Shown piece by piece: positions 25,757-33,914 of a DNA stretch of 64,000 bases. The notes beneath the pieces are model-generated. The model did not search any database, was not told where the DNA came from, and was given only the letters and a program-made list of their open reading frames with translations. Both the position numbers and the translations under genes were made by a program. Source of the DNA: Carboxylicivirga longa (lineage in GTDB: Bacteria > Bacteroidota > Bacteroidia > Bacteroidales > Marinilabiliaceae); NCBI RefSeq assembly GCF_050589825.1, contig NZ_JBNGOZ010000009.1, positions 120,648 through 184,647 of the forward strand, read 5' to 3'. Every line of letters starts with the position of its first letter. Position 1 is the stretch's first letter.

Positions 25757-25858
25757 TATTTTTATTCGATTGAGAAACTGTGTTTTCAAAAGAGAAAAGT
25801 AATTACTATCCCTGCGCTGTAGCATTGCACTCAAGCGCAACGGGAAGATCGATTTCAC

Positions 25859-26965
25859 TTATTCAAGATTTAGTTTCTTTTTGATCGATTTAGGTATGGC
25901 ATCTTTATGCACCATGATGGCCACGGTGTGCAAACGCATGTAGCTCTCCGACATGTAAAGGTAACCTTCATAGCCGCCGCGTTCAGTGCCCCAGCTGTTC
26001 TTTGTTTTGTAATAAGGCGTTCCGTTTTGGTCTTTGCTCAGGCCGGTGATGTGCATCAGGTGGTCGTCGGTTGATTGCCATGATAGAAAAGCATCCTGAC
26101 GATCTTCGGCAGTGATCACTTTCTCTTTCTGAGGCGCGAATCCCTTTTCTGTATCCATTGGTACCAGTGCAGCCCCCAGCTTATGAGAGAAAAACTTTTC
26201 GCTCACATCGCCATCCCACACAAAGGAATAGCCTTGGGCCAGTGCATTGTTCATAACGGCCATTAGCTCATCCAACGGCAGGTTGTAGTAGTGGTCATCG
26301 CTCCAGTTGTCGGGTACCTCCAGGTTAAAAGGCTTATAGTAGGGGTGGTGCATATACGAGGTAAGCTCCACATAATCATCCGCCTCGATGTTCATGCTTT
26401 GGGCATATTCCTCAGGCGATTTGCTTTCTATATGATTGGGCAGTGGTCCCATGTAAATATCGAGTATGGCTTCCTGTACCGCATACCATTGGGGCGATGG
26501 GCTGGCTTTGCGTCCCTTGATATAGTTATCGAGCAAGGCTTTTTGAGTGCTTGCCAGTTCGCTGTGATTATGGGGTTTGTTGGTGTCGGGGCGCCCAGGA
26601 TAGGCCGCTTCGGTGGCAATACCATGCTGGCGTACCACATTGATGACATCGTGTGCCTGACCGCCTTGACTGAAATTGCCTTTCCCATGTGCCATCACAT
26701 ACAGGCGCGCTTTTTCAGGGTAGACATGGCGAACGAAATACATCTCTGACAGATCGACTTGAGGACCTCCCTGTCGTATAATCTCTGTTTCGAGAAAGGA
26801 GGTGGTGGCGTAGGACCAGCAGGTGCCGGTCTGATCCTGACTTTTAACAGGGGTGGTCTCAAGGTTGTGTACCGGTGTAAATTTAAGGCTGCTCTTTGCC
26901 TCCTCTTGTGCTGCTGCGCCCAGACAAAGACCTGCTGCCAAAAGTATTAAAGGTATTCTTTTCAT
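25859..26965 (-). CDS. Secreted C1-family cysteine peptidase (bleomycin hydrolase/PepC-like)
   Basis: 368 residues with a signal peptide (1-19, cleaved after GAAAQ). The catalytic triad of papain-like C1B enzymes is visible: oxyanion Gln and nucleophile Cys in QDQTGTCWSYATTSFLE, His in DHLMHITGL, and Asn in TKNSWG. DLSEMYFVRHVYPEKAR is typical of the bleomycin hydrolase/aminopeptidase C group. Unlike cytosolic PepC this one is exported, so it should act on peptides in the periplasm or on the surface. It is transcribed alone or after the M24 gene located 170 bases upstream on the same strand. Confidence 0.9.
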   Translation of the reverse strand: MKRIPLILLAAGLCLGAAAQEEAKSSLKFTPVHNLETTPVKSQDQTGTCWSYATTSFLETEIIRQGGPQVDLSEMYFVRHVYPEKARLYVMAHGKGNFSQGGQAHDVINVVRQHGIATEAAYPGRPDTNKPHNHSELASTQKALLDNYIKGRKASPSPQWYAVQEAILDIYMGPLPNHIESKSPEEYAQSMNIEADDYVELTSYMHHPYYKPFNLEVPDNWSDDHYYNLPLDELMAVMNNALAQGYSFVWDGDVSEKFFSHKLGAALVPMDTEKGFAPQKEKVITAEDRQDAFLSWQSTDDHLMHITGLSKDQNGTPYYKTKNSWGTERGGYEGYLYMSESYMRLHTVAIMVHKDAIPKSIKKKLNLE

Positions 26966-26991
26966 GGTCTATTTTTAAAATTCGTCCAAGT

Positions 26992-27022
26992 GAGGTAGTC
27001 AGTAGAAGGCTACTACTGACCA
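26992..27022. repeat. Imperfect hairpin with CAGTAG-type sequence
   Basis: GGTAGTCAGTAG pairs with CTACTGACCACC (11 of 12) across a 7-base loop. The stem sequence recalls the hairpin at 41148-41193. Ends are approximate to a few bases. Confidence 0.45.
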
Positions 27023-27135
27023 CCATTTTATTATCTGGCAAATGCTTAATTATTTGAATATATAAGCATTGAAGTATAATTCTCTTGTGGTGTGTGAATC
27101 GGGTGTATGTCATGCTCCCAACTCATTACTCACCT

Positions 27136-28533
27136 CTATTTTAGCCCCTCACGCACGGTGGCTTCCACATCATCAACGCTGATGGGGATGCGTTCGCCCA
27201 GTATGCGACAACCCGTATCGGTTACCAGTATATCATCTTCCAGACGAATGCCGCCAAAGTCTTTGTAGCTCTCCACCTTGTCGTAGTTGATAAAGTCTTT
27301 GTGTTTCTTTTCGGCTTTCCAGGTGTCGATCAGCGCTGGTATGAAATAGACGCCCGGCTCGTTGGTAACACAGAAGCCCGGTTGTAGTGTACGGCCTAAT
27401 CGAAGCGCTGAGAGGCCAAACTGTGTGCTGCGCTCCATCTCATCCATGTAACCCACCAGGGTATCGTTATAATCCTCCATGTCGTGTACGTCGAGCCCAA
27501 TCATGTGCCCCAGGCCGTGCGGGAAGAAGAGGGCATGGGCACCGGCAGCAACGGCTGCGTCCACATCACCTTTCATTAGCCCTAAGTCTTTAAGGCCGGC
27601 GGCAATAACACGTGCTGCCACCAGGTGTGCTTCTTTGTATGTATGGCCTGGCTTGGTGGCTTCGCGACTGATGTTATTGGCATCCAGCACAATCTGATAG
27701 ATCTCTTTTTGGCGTTGCGAGAAAGTACCACCCACGGGCGATGTACGTGTGTGATCCGTAGCGTAATGCAATGGTGATTCACTACCGCCATCAACCAATA
27801 GGAGGTCACCGGTTTTTAGTATGTTGCCATGGTTGTGGTTATGCAAGGTCTCACCCCGTCGGCTACAGATGATGGGGAAAGATACCATGCCGCCTCCGCT
27901 CATGGAGATGCCCTCCATAGCGCCTGTGATGGCTTGCTCCGAGGCACCCTCCTGTGCCATACGCATGGCTGTGGTATGCATTTGATAGGCTACGGCCATC
28001 TGGCGCTCCAGCTCTTCTACTTCGCAGGCTTCCTTTACGGAACGTAGCTCAATGCAGGCCTTGGTAAGCTCCAGCGAGGTTTTATCAGCCACTTCGTTAT
28101 GGCGACAACCCAGCAGGTCGGCCAGCCACATAATGTTCTCACCACGATAGGGCGGGTTGAAATGGATAGGGCGTTTCGACTTTAAGGCAGCGGCAACCAT
28201 CTTCTCCAGGTCGGACATGGGGCGCGTGTTAGCCACACCTACGGAAGCAGCCTTCTCGGCCATGGTGGGTTGGGGTCCCATCCAAATAATATGACCCAAT
28301 GTAAGGTCGTCACCAAAGAGGTACTCGGTGTCGTTATCTAAATCGATGATGGCGGCATGATCCTGTAAGTCGAGGCCAAAGAAATACAGAAAGGTACTGT
28401 CCTGACGGAAATGATACACATTGTCCTTGTAGTTCATGGGTACATCGCGGTTACCCAGCATCAGTATCAGTCCTGATTCTACTTTTTCGGCCAGGCGTTT
28501 ACGCCTGTTTATATACGTCTCTTTTGAAAACAT
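27136..28533 (-). CDS. Xaa-Pro aminopeptidase (M24, aminopeptidase P)
   Basis: 465 residues. An N-terminal creatinase-like domain (YHFRQDSTFLYFFGLD) precedes the pita-bread M24 domain. Metal ligands are visible: DGGSESPLHYATDHTRT for the two Asp, HGLGHMIGLDVHD for the His, NEPGVYF for a Glu, and GGIRLEDD for the last Glu. It removes N-terminal residues preceding proline. There is no signal peptide, so it is cytosolic. A secreted C1 peptidase gene follows on the same strand. Confidence 0.93.
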   Translation of the reverse strand: MFSKETYINRRKRLAEKVESGLILMLGNRDVPMNYKDNVYHFRQDSTFLYFFGLDLQDHAAIIDLDNDTEYLFGDDLTLGHIIWMGPQPTMAEKAASVGVANTRPMSDLEKMVAAALKSKRPIHFNPPYRGENIMWLADLLGCRHNEVADKTSLELTKACIELRSVKEACEVEELERQMAVAYQMHTTAMRMAQEGASEQAITGAMEGISMSGGGMVSFPIICSRRGETLHNHNHGNILKTGDLLLVDGGSESPLHYATDHTRTSPVGGTFSQRQKEIYQIVLDANNISREATKPGHTYKEAHLVAARVIAAGLKDLGLMKGDVDAAVAAGAHALFFPHGLGHMIGLDVHDMEDYNDTLVGYMDEMERSTQFGLSALRLGRTLQPGFCVTNEPGVYFIPALIDTWKAEKKHKDFINYDKVESYKDFGGIRLEDDILVTDTGCRILGERIPISVDDVEATVREGLK

Positions 28534-28673
28534 AGTGCATTAATTTTTAATAATTGGATTTCAAGATACAGTTTTTAAACGCAAAGGGAAAACGATATTT
28601 ATCATCTTAGATTGATGAGATGCTTGCTGAGAAGCTATATTTTACCACCTGCTTAAGGCCTGTTTAAAGTTTT
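28534..28673. other. Gap upstream of the M24 gene
   Basis: No gene or clear promoter box is seen here. It borders the 339-bp tandem repeat. Confidence 0.4.
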
Positions 28674-29416
28674 CCTGATCCCCATCCCCGCGCCTTTGGC
28701 ACGGTACTTCCCCTTTTGCTCAGGCAAAAAGGGAAGGGAAAACCCAGTCAGGGTAATTCGTATTTAAAATTCGGCCACGTTGTGCTTGTAAATATTATGT
28801 ATGGATCATAGGCTCGGCATCTCGTACTTGGCTATTTGTATATAACCCTTTCAGGATTATTGCATTCAAAACCGCGAAGGTGGTTTAATTTGAATAGCCC
28901 GGGATGTAATCCTGGGCATATTAGTGGGATATTATTTTGGAATCCTGCCGGGATTCAATCTTCAAATGCGATTACCTTGAAGTCAACGAGGTTTTATCCA
29001 GTACACCGAATTCCTGATCCCCATCCCCGTGCCTTTGGCACGGTACTTCCCCTTTTGCTCAGGCAAAAAGGGAAGAGGAAAACCTGGCAGGGTAATTCGT
29101 ATTTAAAATTCAACCCCACTGTGCTTGTAAATATTATGTATGGATCATAGGCCCGGCACCTCGTACTTGGCTATTCATTTTTAACTCTTTCAGGATTCAT
29201 TGTATTCAAACCACGAATGTGGTTTAATTTGAATAGCCCGGGATGTGATCCTGGGCATATTAGTGGGATATTATTTTGGAATCCTGCCGGGATTCAATCA
29301 TTAAATCTGATTTCCTTGCAGTCAACGAGGTTTTATCCAGTATATCGAACTCCTAATCCCCATCCCCACTCCTTTGGCACGGTACTTCCCCTTTTACTCA
29401 GGCAAAAAGGGAAGAG
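28674..29416. repeat. Tandem 339-bp repeat, about 2.2 copies, with conserved hairpins
   Basis: The segment starting CCTGATCCCCATCCCC recurs at 28674, 29013 and (as CCTAATCC) 29352, exactly 339 bases apart each time; the third copy breaks off near 29416. Copies 1 and 2 are roughly 90% alike by eye. Each unit holds several hairpins: CCGTGCC-TTT-GGCACGG, the CCCCTTTTGC/GCAAAAAGGG stem, an AAACCAC/GTGGTTT stem, GCCCGGGAT/ATCCTGGGC, and AATCC/GGATT. Differences between copies tend to fall in loops or keep pairing. The small open frames inside it look non-coding. Confidence 0.9.
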
Positions 29417-29579
29417 GTGATATCAGTGCCTTAAGTAACTTAATAAAACTAAAGTCTGATCGCTAATAGCCAGGGGCTTATTTCCAAAAACTGATTTTGC
29501 GCAATTTGTTTTTTGTCATGTAATGAAAATAAATATGCTTGTACTTTCGCTAAAAACAGAACATATAAAAATCGATCAG

Positions 29580-31589
29580 ATGGATACGAAAGCGTTTCAG
29601 GCAGCTATTTTAGAGGGGATACCACAAATATTGCCGTTGCCTAAACCCTACGATGGAGGTGTCAACCACGCACCACGGCGTAAGGATATACTCAATGAGG
29701 AGGAAAAGAAACTGGCCTTGCGTAATGCACTGCGTTATTTTCCGGCGGAGCATCATGCTACTCTGGCACCTGAGTTTCTGGAAGAGTTAAATACCTATGG
29801 TCGAATTTACATGTATCGCCTGCGCCCTGATTATAAGCTAAAGGCGCGTCATTTGGATGAGTTTCCTCACCAATCGCGACAGGCAGCGGCCATCATGCTG
29901 ATGATACATAATAACCTGGATCATGCCGTGGCTCAGCATCCACACGAGCTGATTACCTATGGTGGCAATGGTGCTGTATTTCAAAATTGGGCGCAGTATC
30001 GCCTTTGCATGCAGTACCTGGCCACGATGACCGATGAGCAGACCCTGGTGATGTACTCGGGTCATCCGATGGGACTTTATCCCTCGCATAAAGATGCGCC
30101 GCGCGTGGTGGTGACTAACGGTATGATGATACCCAACTATTCTAAACCCGATGACTGGGAGAAATACAATGCGTTGGGTGTTACGCAATATGGCCAGATG
30201 ACGGCCGGATCGTTTATGTATATCGGTCCGCAGGGTATTGTGCATGGTACTACCATAACAGTGCTCAATGCTGGACGTAAAATATCGGGTGGCAGAAGCG
30301 ACCTTGCCGGTAAGCTCTTTGTAACAGCCGGACTGGGCGGCATGTCGGGGGCGCAACCCAAGGCGGGTAATATAGCTGGGGTGATCAGCGTTACGGCGGA
30401 GGTGAATCCTAAGGCCACACAGACGCGCCACGCACAAGGATGGGTGGATGAGGTGATTGATGATCTGGATGCCCTGGTGAAACGCATAACGCAGGCGAAG
30501 GCTGCCAAAGAGGTGGTATCTATCGCCTATCAGGGTAATGTGGTGGATGTGTGGGAACGCCTGGCTGAGGAGGATATCAAGGTGGATCTGGGTTCTGACC
30601 AGACTTCGTTGCATAATCCGTGGGCCGGGGGTTATTATCCGGCAGGACTTAGTTTTGAGGAAGCCAATATGATGATGGCTGATGATCCGGCCTTGTTTAA
30701 GTCCAAGGTACAGGAGAGTCTGCGTCGTCATGTAACAGCGGTTAATAAATGCTGCAGCAAGGGTATGTATTTTTTTGATTATGGAAATGCCTTCCTGTTG
30801 GAGTCGAGCCGTGCCGGAGCCGATATACTTGATGAGAATCAGAAATTCAAATATCCCTCGTACGTTCAGGATATCATGGGACCCATGTGCTTCGACTATG
30901 GCTTTGGTCCTTTCCGCTGGGTATGTGCCAGCAACGATCCCGAGGATCTGGCTGTCACCGACCGTATTGCCACCGAGGTGTTGGAGGAGCTGATGCAGGA
31001 GTCGCCCGTTGAGATACAGCAGCAGATGGCCGATAACATACTATGGATTAAAGAGGCCGGTAAGAATCAACTGGTGGTGGGTTCGCAGGCGCGCATCCTG
31101 TATGCCGATGCGGAAGGACGCATGCGCATAGCTGCGGCCTTCAACAAGGCCATTGCCGGGGGGCGTATCAGCGGACCTGTGGTGCTGGGGCGCGATCATC
31201 ATGATGTGTCGGGTACCGATAGCCCTTATCGCGAGACTTCCAACATTTACGATGGCTCACAATTTACTGCCGACATGGCCGTACAGAATGTTATTGGAGA
31301 CGCCTTCCGCGGCGCTACCTGGGTGTCGCTGCACAACGGCGGCGGCGTAGGATGGGGCGAAGTGATCAACGGGGGCTTTGGCATGGTGCTCGATGGTAGC
31401 GATGAGGCACATCGTCGACTCACCAATATGCTTTACTGGGATGTGAATAACGGTATCTCGCGCCGTAGCTGGGCGCGTAACGAAGGGGCTGTTTTTGCCA
31501 TTAAGCGTGCCATGGCCGCTAACCCAAAGCTGAAAGTAACCCTTCCCAATATGGCCGATGATCAACTGATCGAGGGGCTATTTGAGTGA
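29580..31589 (+). CDS. hutU: Urocanate hydratase
   Basis: 669 residues from the ATG at 29580; the frame runs up to 29523 but the extra 19 residues lack conservation. Core urocanase motifs: HELITYGGNGAVFQNWAQY, YSGHPMGL, VVTNGMMIPNYS, GQMTAGSFMYIGPQGIVHGT (as parts), GRKISGGRSDLAGK, NPWAGGYYPAGLSFEEA and the C-terminal GGGVGWGEVINGGFGMVLDG region. It uses tightly bound NAD+ as an electrophile to convert urocanate to imidazolonepropionate in histidine degradation. It is longer than the roughly 550-residue enteric form, as usual in Bacteroidota. No hutH, hutI or formiminotransferase gene is near, so the pathway is split. Confidence 0.95.
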   Translation: MDTKAFQAAILEGIPQILPLPKPYDGGVNHAPRRKDILNEEEKKLALRNALRYFPAEHHATLAPEFLEELNTYGRIYMYRLRPDYKLKARHLDEFPHQSRQAAAIMLMIHNNLDHAVAQHPHELITYGGNGAVFQNWAQYRLCMQYLATMTDEQTLVMYSGHPMGLYPSHKDAPRVVVTNGMMIPNYSKPDDWEKYNALGVTQYGQMTAGSFMYIGPQGIVHGTTITVLNAGRKISGGRSDLAGKLFVTAGLGGMSGAQPKAGNIAGVISVTAEVNPKATQTRHAQGWVDEVIDDLDALVKRITQAKAAKEVVSIAYQGNVVDVWERLAEEDIKVDLGSDQTSLHNPWAGGYYPAGLSFEEANMMMADDPALFKSKVQESLRRHVTAVNKCCSKGMYFFDYGNAFLLESSRAGADILDENQKFKYPSYVQDIMGPMCFDYGFGPFRWVCASNDPEDLAVTDRIATEVLEELMQESPVEIQQQMADNILWIKEAGKNQLVVGSQARILYADAEGRMRIAAAFNKAIAGGRISGPVVLGRDHHDVSGTDSPYRETSNIYDGSQFTADMAVQNVIGDAFRGATWVSLHNGGGVGWGEVINGGFGMVLDGSDEAHRRLTNMLYWDVNNGISRRSWARNEGAVFAIKRAMAANPKLKVTLPNMADDQLIEGLFE

Positions 31590-31999
31590 TGGAGGATGTT
31601 GAGTTGTTACTAAGTGTTGGGAATTGAAATAAAAATTTTCTCGTAAAGAGCGCTAAGAATGAAAAGCCCAAAGAGCGCAGTGTTTTCAAAATAAAGCCGT
31701 CTCTTGTAATTCTGCCTTTTAAAGCGGAGGCTGTAGCAAAGGAATGTAGCTTAATAGCCAAACTGCTTTTCCAGCTACGTTCCTTGCTTTGCACAGTGCT
31801 GTATTTTTGGGTTAGTGGGCTCGCATCTTGCTTTACATGGCGCTTATTAAGCTGCGATCCCTGGAGGGTAAATGCCTGTGCTACCTTTTCCAAAGTTTTA
31901 AACTTTGGAAAAGTTTGAGCACTGCATAAAAAAAGCTGTCCGGCATATTTGTCGGACAGCTTTACTATTGTTTCAACGAAAACTCTTATTCCTTCGGTA
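31590..31999. other. Convergent gap after hutU with repeat-like debris and two hairpins
   Basis: 410 bases. Near 31644-31685 the motif AAAGAGCGC occurs twice in a degenerate (C/G)CnAAAG-rich stretch of the sort common in dispersed bacterial repeats. A perfect 14-bp inverted repeat (CTTTTCCAAAGTTT, 31885-31898, with its complement 31900-31913) sits just before the minus-strand terminator. No gene is evident. Confidence 0.6.
31925..31963 (-). terminator. Terminator after the type IX cargo gene
   Basis: Minus-strand stem AAAGCTGTCCG with CGGACAGCTTT (31932-31942 and 31953-31963), followed on the minus strand by a T run. Confidence 0.85.
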
Positions 32000-33538
32000 T
32001 TATTTCTTAATGACCTTAAGGGTTTTGGATGTACCATCTACAAAGTCAATCTTCAGTATGTAAAGACCCTTGGCTAAATCGGCAGTGTTAATACGCTTAC
32101 TGCCCGAAGCATCGCGCTTCACCATTTGTCCTGCCGTATTCACCAATACCGCTTGCTGTATGGCCTTTGTGGTGCTGATAAATAATTCCTTGTTGAAGGG
32201 GTTGGGGCTAACTATCACCTTCGCTGTTTCAGCATCTTCAATGCTTGTTGAGGTGTCGTCAACGCCGGAAACATATATTCCTGTAACTTCCCATGTGTTT
32301 GTTGTAGTTGCAGAGGATGTGTAAATGAATGCAAAGTAAACATTACCAGACAGCGTACTAATGTCAACTATAGTTCGTTTAAAGTCCCAACTACCAGGCG
32401 AAAGTTCATAATTAGGTAGAGTTGTCCATGTGGCAGTGGATGGGTCACCTAAACCATTATAGTCAGTTGAATATTTAACCACTAAATTGTCGAAATAATT
32501 GTTTACTGCAGTTTCGAACTCGATTGTTTCGTTTTTCGTATTGTCAAGATTGATAGCTGGTGATATTAACCAATCTTCGTTATCAGCACCTGCGCCATTG
32601 ATCATGGCAAAAGTAGTACCGCTGTAACTTCCATAAGTCCATACTTCCGCACCGCTAGCAGAAATGGCTTCAAAGCTGCCCAATGTACCGCTACCAAAGT
32701 CTTCCCAAAAAACTTCTGTATCGTGTCCGGTAATGGAAAAAGTAGCGTTCGATTCATCATACAAACTTGTATTGTCAGCATCAACAATTCTTACTTTGTA
32801 ACCATCCCAAGTCCATGCATTTGCCGGTATAGTGAAATCATAAGTGCTATTGACAGCCGGAATATTGTCTGTTATTTTTTCCCAAGACATATCGCTGGTC
32901 CATACTTCAAAATAGACATTACTAACGCCAGTGCTATTCCATGCAAGTTGTATTTGTTCACCGGCAGTGTAACTTTCACCACCGTTTGGTGCAGTAACCT
33001 CAAGTGTTCCAACGGCTGACCAAAGTTCAAACCCTCCATCTGTTATAAGGTTGGAGCCTCCATTTTCTGTGTATCTTGCATTGTCAACATAGACAGTTGC
33101 TGAGTTTCCATTGGCTGCAAAGCCAGGGCTTGAATCATAAAAACGTAATCTGATTTGTGCTGTTGTTGCACCGCTTGGCACTGTGCCTGCATATTCCAAG
33201 GTTTGCCAATTGGCATTATCTTCCGAATATATGTTCTGGTAGTCGTTGCCAGAGCTCCAAATGATAACCATTCTTACGCGGCCTGCATCGGTATTGTCCA
33301 GTACATCTAGTTTGTATGAAAAGGGTGCATCAGGTGTTACATTAAAAACTTCAGACTCCACATCTTGATTAGATGTACTGGTCCAAGTCACTTTGATGGA
33401 AGTATTCCCTTCAGTTTTTTCTACAGTTTCCTTTTCTACCATAATGGAAGAGGTCGCAACAGTCCAGTGTTCCAATTGGGAGTAAGATTCGATAAGGAAA
33501 GCAGTGCAAATAATACATAAAAGTAAAATCTTTTTCAT
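32000..33538 (-). CDS. Secreted type IX secretion cargo protein with adhesin-like domains
   Basis: 512 residues from the ATG at 33538, which directly gives the signal peptide MKKILLLCIICTAFLIESYSQ (shown in full as residues 1-21 region; key features KK, Leu-rich core, SYSQ cleavage). Domains in order: a carbohydrate-binding-like beta-sandwich (about 25-175), a Kre9/KNH-like segment beginning VTAPNGGESYTAGE (about 180-270), a choice-of-anchor J/cleaved-adhesin-like domain (WEDFGSGTLGSFEAIS onward, to about 425), and a C-terminal type A sorting domain with VSPNPFNKEL, GLYILKI and terminal KVIKK. It should cross the outer membrane by the type IX system and be surface-bound or released. No catalytic domain is recognisable. 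Confidence 0.87.
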   Translation of the reverse strand: MKKILLLCIICTAFLIESYSQLEHWTVATSSIMVEKETVEKTEGNTSIKVTWTSTSNQDVESEVFNVTPDAPFSYKLDVLDNTDAGRVRMVIIWSSGNDYQNIYSEDNANWQTLEYAGTVPSGATTAQIRLRFYDSSPGFAANGNSATVYVDNARYTENGGSNLITDGGFELWSAVGTLEVTAPNGGESYTAGEQIQLAWNSTGVSNVYFEVWTSDMSWEKITDNIPAVNSTYDFTIPANAWTWDGYKVRIVDADNTSLYDESNATFSITGHDTEVFWEDFGSGTLGSFEAISASGAEVWTYGSYSGTTFAMINGAGADNEDWLISPAINLDNTKNETIEFETAVNNYFDNLVVKYSTDYNGLGDPSTATWTTLPNYELSPGSWDFKRTIVDISTLSGNVYFAFIYTSSATTTNTWEVTGIYVSGVDDTSTSIEDAETAKVIVSPNPFNKELFISTTKAIQQAVLVNTAGQMVKRDASGSKRINTADLAKGLYILKIDFVDGTSKTLKVIKK

Positions 33539-33577
33539 AACAATCATTTTAGGTTAAAAGTAAATTAGTAAACAATA

Positions 33578-33585
33578 CAAATATA
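33578..33585 (-). promoter_or_regulatory. -7 box of the type IX cargo gene
   Basis: Minus-strand TATATTTG, exact consensus, 40 bases before the ATG at 33538; the surroundings are very AT-rich. Confidence 0.5.
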
Positions 33586-33788
33586 TAACAAAAACAAGTT
33601 ATAAAAGAAAATGATAAAAACCTAATTGTTAAGTATATATTAAGTTTTTACAGACTGTCGGGTCGCACAGGCGAAGTGCGTGTCTCCTTATTGTATGTAG
33701 GGCACGTAGCGTGTAGGGTAGCGCTTATGATAAGCGTTACTGAAGGATGACTGCTTAACTGCATGCGGGTAGAGCGATCAATAAGTTT

Positions 33789-33838
33789 TTAAGGAAGGGT
33801 TCTCGTTCGTAATACGCCAATAAAGAACCGTTCCGTAA
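33789..33838. repeat. Inverted-repeat element, copy 2
   Basis: TTAAGGAAGGGTTCT (33789-33803) and AGAACCGTTCCGTAA (33824-33838), the same arms as at 11767-11817 with two substitutions that leave two mismatches. Loop length is about the same (20 bases) but its sequence differs. Confidence 0.7.
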
Positions 33839-33914
33839 ATGCATTCTGAACTTTCTTCTGGTAACTAAAGGTGCGATCCTGAAAATACCTTGTTTGTTAA
33901 TTTTGTGTTATCAA

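Larger units (their letters stand above)
33548..33914. other. Gap between the type IX cargo gene and the helical-repeat gene
   Basis: Holds the cargo-gene -7 box, a near-perfect 11-bp palindrome with a one-base centre (33718-33740, GTAGCGCTTAT/ATAAGCGTTAC) and copy 2 of the 50-bp hairpin element. No coding frame is convincing. Confidence 0.55.

Noticed and set aside
28836..29420. Two small plus-strand frames (28836-29150 and 29217-29420) with similar products
   Set aside because: They are just the translated repeat unit; their likeness comes from the 339-bp period and they cross several hairpins. No start signals or protein family.
29838..30731. 297-codon frame antisense to hutU, and other long antisense frames (e.g. 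19181-19729, 5863-6231)
   Set aside because: They mirror the codon bias of strongly conserved sense genes, have odd His/Arg/Leu-rich products and no family.
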